Below are positions 18,675 through 29,557 of a DNA stretch of 29,557 nt, piece after piece (the first letter of the stretch is position 1; each line of letters opens with the position of its first letter). The notes under the pieces were generated by a model. That model made no database searches, was not told the DNA's origin, and saw only the letters and a program-made list of their open reading frames with translations. Source of the stretch: Saccoglossus kowalevskii (Eukaryota; Hemichordata; Enteropneusta; Harrimaniidae); contig NW_003150757.1 of the NCBI RefSeq assembly GCF_000003605.2, positions 610,006 to 639,562 on the forward strand, in the 5' to 3' direction. Position numbers and translations under genes: made by a program.

Positions 18675-18735
18675 TTAATACATTCTTAATGCTTTATTGA
18701 AGTTGCACTCTGAGCTTCGCCACTACTTTTCAGCA

Positions 18736-18789
18736 CTTTGCCGTACTTTGCCACAACTTTGCCGTACTTTGCCACTACTTTGCCGTACT
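18736..18789. repeat. 21-bp tandem repeat
   Basis: About 2.6 units of CTTTGCCGTACTTTGCCAC plus two bases. The preceding GCCACTACTTTTCAGCACTT is a decayed extra unit, and CTCTGAGCTT flanks the block on both sides. Confidence 0.7.
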
Positions 18790-19710
18790 CTGAGCTTTAT
18801 GTGAATATGAATGAATTATTAAAATATTGCAAAATTTGGTTGGTTTCGCATCACCCAGATGTCCCCGTTTCACATTACCCCTGTTCTACATCACCCAGAT
18901 TACCCCCGTTCTCGTTCCAGTTTTTCACATCATCCAAATCCACTCTGTTCTGTATTACTGTGACGAGCAGGGATTCAGTACACATGTCAATCCATCTCAT
19001 AGAATTTTAAATTCAAACAAACAAACAAATAAATAATTAATGTTGAAACAAGCCCGAATGCAGCAACATGAAAGATCTTAAGAGTGCTACTTCAAATATG
19101 GTTTTATACACGACATAGCAACCCAGGCATAACAACGAGAAGCAAACCTTCAGTATTATTTCAGAAATGTTAATACTGTTGAAGTTAATGAAAACATATG
19201 CGTAATACAGAATGCAAATAACAGCCCCCGGATAACAAAGTCACAAGACCTTTATAATTAACCTCTAATTAAAAAAAATAAAAGGTACTACAATATTAAT
19301 AAGTACATATTTAAGTATGCAAATTTTTTCTTCTATTTAAGTCTTGATTTTATTAGTGTATATGCTTTTATGAAATGCATATAAAGCGATGCACACTGGG
19401 TAACACGAACAGCGATGTAAATAACATGATGTATTAATAATCCCTGATATTTAAATCACAATTTTATTATTTGATTTGACCCAGAATAATACAACAAATT
19501 GCATCTGGCACATCACCTGTATGCAAGATCAAATATATCACAGGTGCCTAAAACAAAGATCGTCACTATGTTTTTATTTGTTTTGTCCTGAAATATATAA
19601 ATAAATGTTTGGCTCGAATAAAAAGTCTAAGCAAATGAATCGCTGATATTACCAAGAAAATGTGTATTTCGGTTCCAATCGTAAGTAATGTATCTCAGCT
19701 CTGTTTTGTA

Positions 19711-19740
19711 ATGTCTGTCTGTATGTATGTATGTATGTAC
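19711..19740. repeat. Tetranucleotide microsatellite (TCTG/TATG)n
   Basis: TGTCTGTCTGTATGTATGTA and further TATG units form a short compound microsatellite between the two genes. Confidence 0.8.
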
Positions 19741-20414
19741 AATATGAAGAATATAAAAATAGATTTATCTCTGGCATTGCGCAGAAAAAATAACGTCAGA
19801 GACGTACCAAATCCAAGATAAAAACAAACCACCATATTAAATTAATATTATTAAAAGTGTGGGTGGGGTTGGGGTGGGAAGTTCCACGAGTAGTACTAAT
19901 GTCTTAACTTATTCGGGGGTAGGGCATTGGTCATCAGCGGTCGTCATCTCTCGTTATTAAACAAAAGATGCTTTTCTTTGATGGGCTTTGTTTGCAAATC
20001 AGAGCATCATAGAACGTACCAGTAGTATGAAATATGTATGCGACTACAGCTGTCAAATGCAGGTCAAGGCAATATAAGTTAATGCCAGTTCAAAGCAAGT
20101 GGAAACTTCCTATGTATGATATTAATCAGATTGTGTCCCAGGCAACTAGTACGAAAGTAGGGGATTTATGAAACCCCAAAATCAACCAACAACAACAAAT
20201 GTTATTGCGAATACAGAATAAGACAATAAGTTTTGTTTTGAAATAATTAAATGCATACTAATCAAGTAAAAACAAGCATAATGCAGCCTCCCCCACCCCC
20301 TACCTAACCCCACAAGAAAAGGTTTGACACAACATTACAATAGATCGGGACATCTTATATCAAATTTGTTGACAGACATGTCTTGGTTTTCTGTTTTCAT
20401 CTAGTTCCATTCAT

Positions 20415-29173
<8,759 letters not shown>

Positions 29174-29557
29174 CTGGTAACACAATCAGATAAAAATTGA
29201 CAAATTTAATGAAAATGATGAGAGTTTAAGTAGATTAGGAAGGAGATATTAATGATGCGTTATTTGCACAATTCTATAAACTTCATTTAAGGTTTGACAC
29301 CTGGATTCTACAGTGAGATATTAACTGATGTGTAAAAATCAATCTACGAAAGTAATAAACCTTGGTATATAGAAAGATAACATATCACACATTACCCGCT
29401 ACAACAATGTAGGATGAAAAAAAAAATATCCTGAGTCACCAATAGTTTTAGACACTGTGACATTCATTTGCATATCAAATTTCACGTCTCATTTCAGAGT
29501 TCCAAGAACCAGGTATATGACAAGCTATATTTAGATTGAATCCTGTCTACACTAATA
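29174..29557 (-). other. QPCT: QPCT intron continuing past the window edge
   Basis: This is upstream of the first visible exon, whose acceptor is at 29174-29175. No hydrophobic, Met-initiated first exon was found, so the N-terminal exon probably lies beyond 29557. Confidence 0.6.

Larger units (their letters stand above)
13867..20414. other. Region between the convergent SRF and QPCT genes
   Basis: About 6.5 kb between the two stop codons, presumably the SRF 3' UTR, intergenic DNA and the QPCT 3' UTR. No exon of a known family was recognised. It contains a G17 run (14877-14893), MITEs at 15066-15286, 16928-17126 and 18414-18674, and minisatellites at 17445-17642 and 18736-18789. Candidate poly(A) signals for SRF are AATAAA at 16275-16280 and 16852-16863. 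For QPCT on the other strand they are TTTATT at 19573-19578 and 19463-19468. Neither transcript end can be fixed from sequence alone. Confidence 0.6.

Overview
The window is AT-rich genomic DNA from a multicellular animal. It has short coding exons with GT-AG introns, long introns, satellite-like arrays, several non-autonomous transposons and one assembly gap of 50 N. The SRF protein aligns with vertebrate SRF from the MADS box through the C-terminal transactivation segment. Together with the repeat content, this suggests an invertebrate deuterostome, perhaps a hemichordate. The species is an inference and was not checked.

Left half (+ strand): a complete serum response factor gene (SRF), eight coding exons between 800 and 13866, predicted protein 534 aa. 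Exons 1 and 2 encode the MADS box and SAM extension. Exons 3 to 8 encode the long C-terminal activation region, which carries a 30-glutamine tract absent from human SRF. Two perfect CArG boxes (the SRF binding site) and a TATA-like sequence lie upstream of the start codon. Three more perfect CArG boxes sit within 122 bp in intron 2. This arrangement predicts autoregulation of SRF.

The SRF introns hold mobile and repeat DNA. Intron 3 has a TIR element (5867-6121), a palindromic direct repeat and degenerate repeats. Intron 5 has a long TIR element and a strong hairpin. Intron 7 has a 5'-truncated, internally deleted LINE with a mariner-type MITE nested in it. It is followed by a Helitron-like element with a 157-bp tandem array.

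Centre (13867-20414): 6.5 kb between two convergent genes with no recognisable gene. It holds two TA-flanked MITEs, one TTAA-flanked piggyBac-type MITE, a 33-bp minisatellite and microsatellites.

Right half (- strand): a glutaminyl-peptide cyclotransferase gene (QPCT/QPCTL family), six coding exons between 29173 and 20415, 326 aa visible. All zinc ligands and catalytic residues are present. The N-terminal exon with the signal or anchor sequence lies beyond the right edge. One of its introns holds a 2.1-kb minisatellite of about 70 units of 30 bp, ending about 60 bp from a 5' splice site.

SRF (a nuclear transcription factor) and QPCT (a secretory-pathway enzyme) have no evident functional link; they are simply convergent neighbours.
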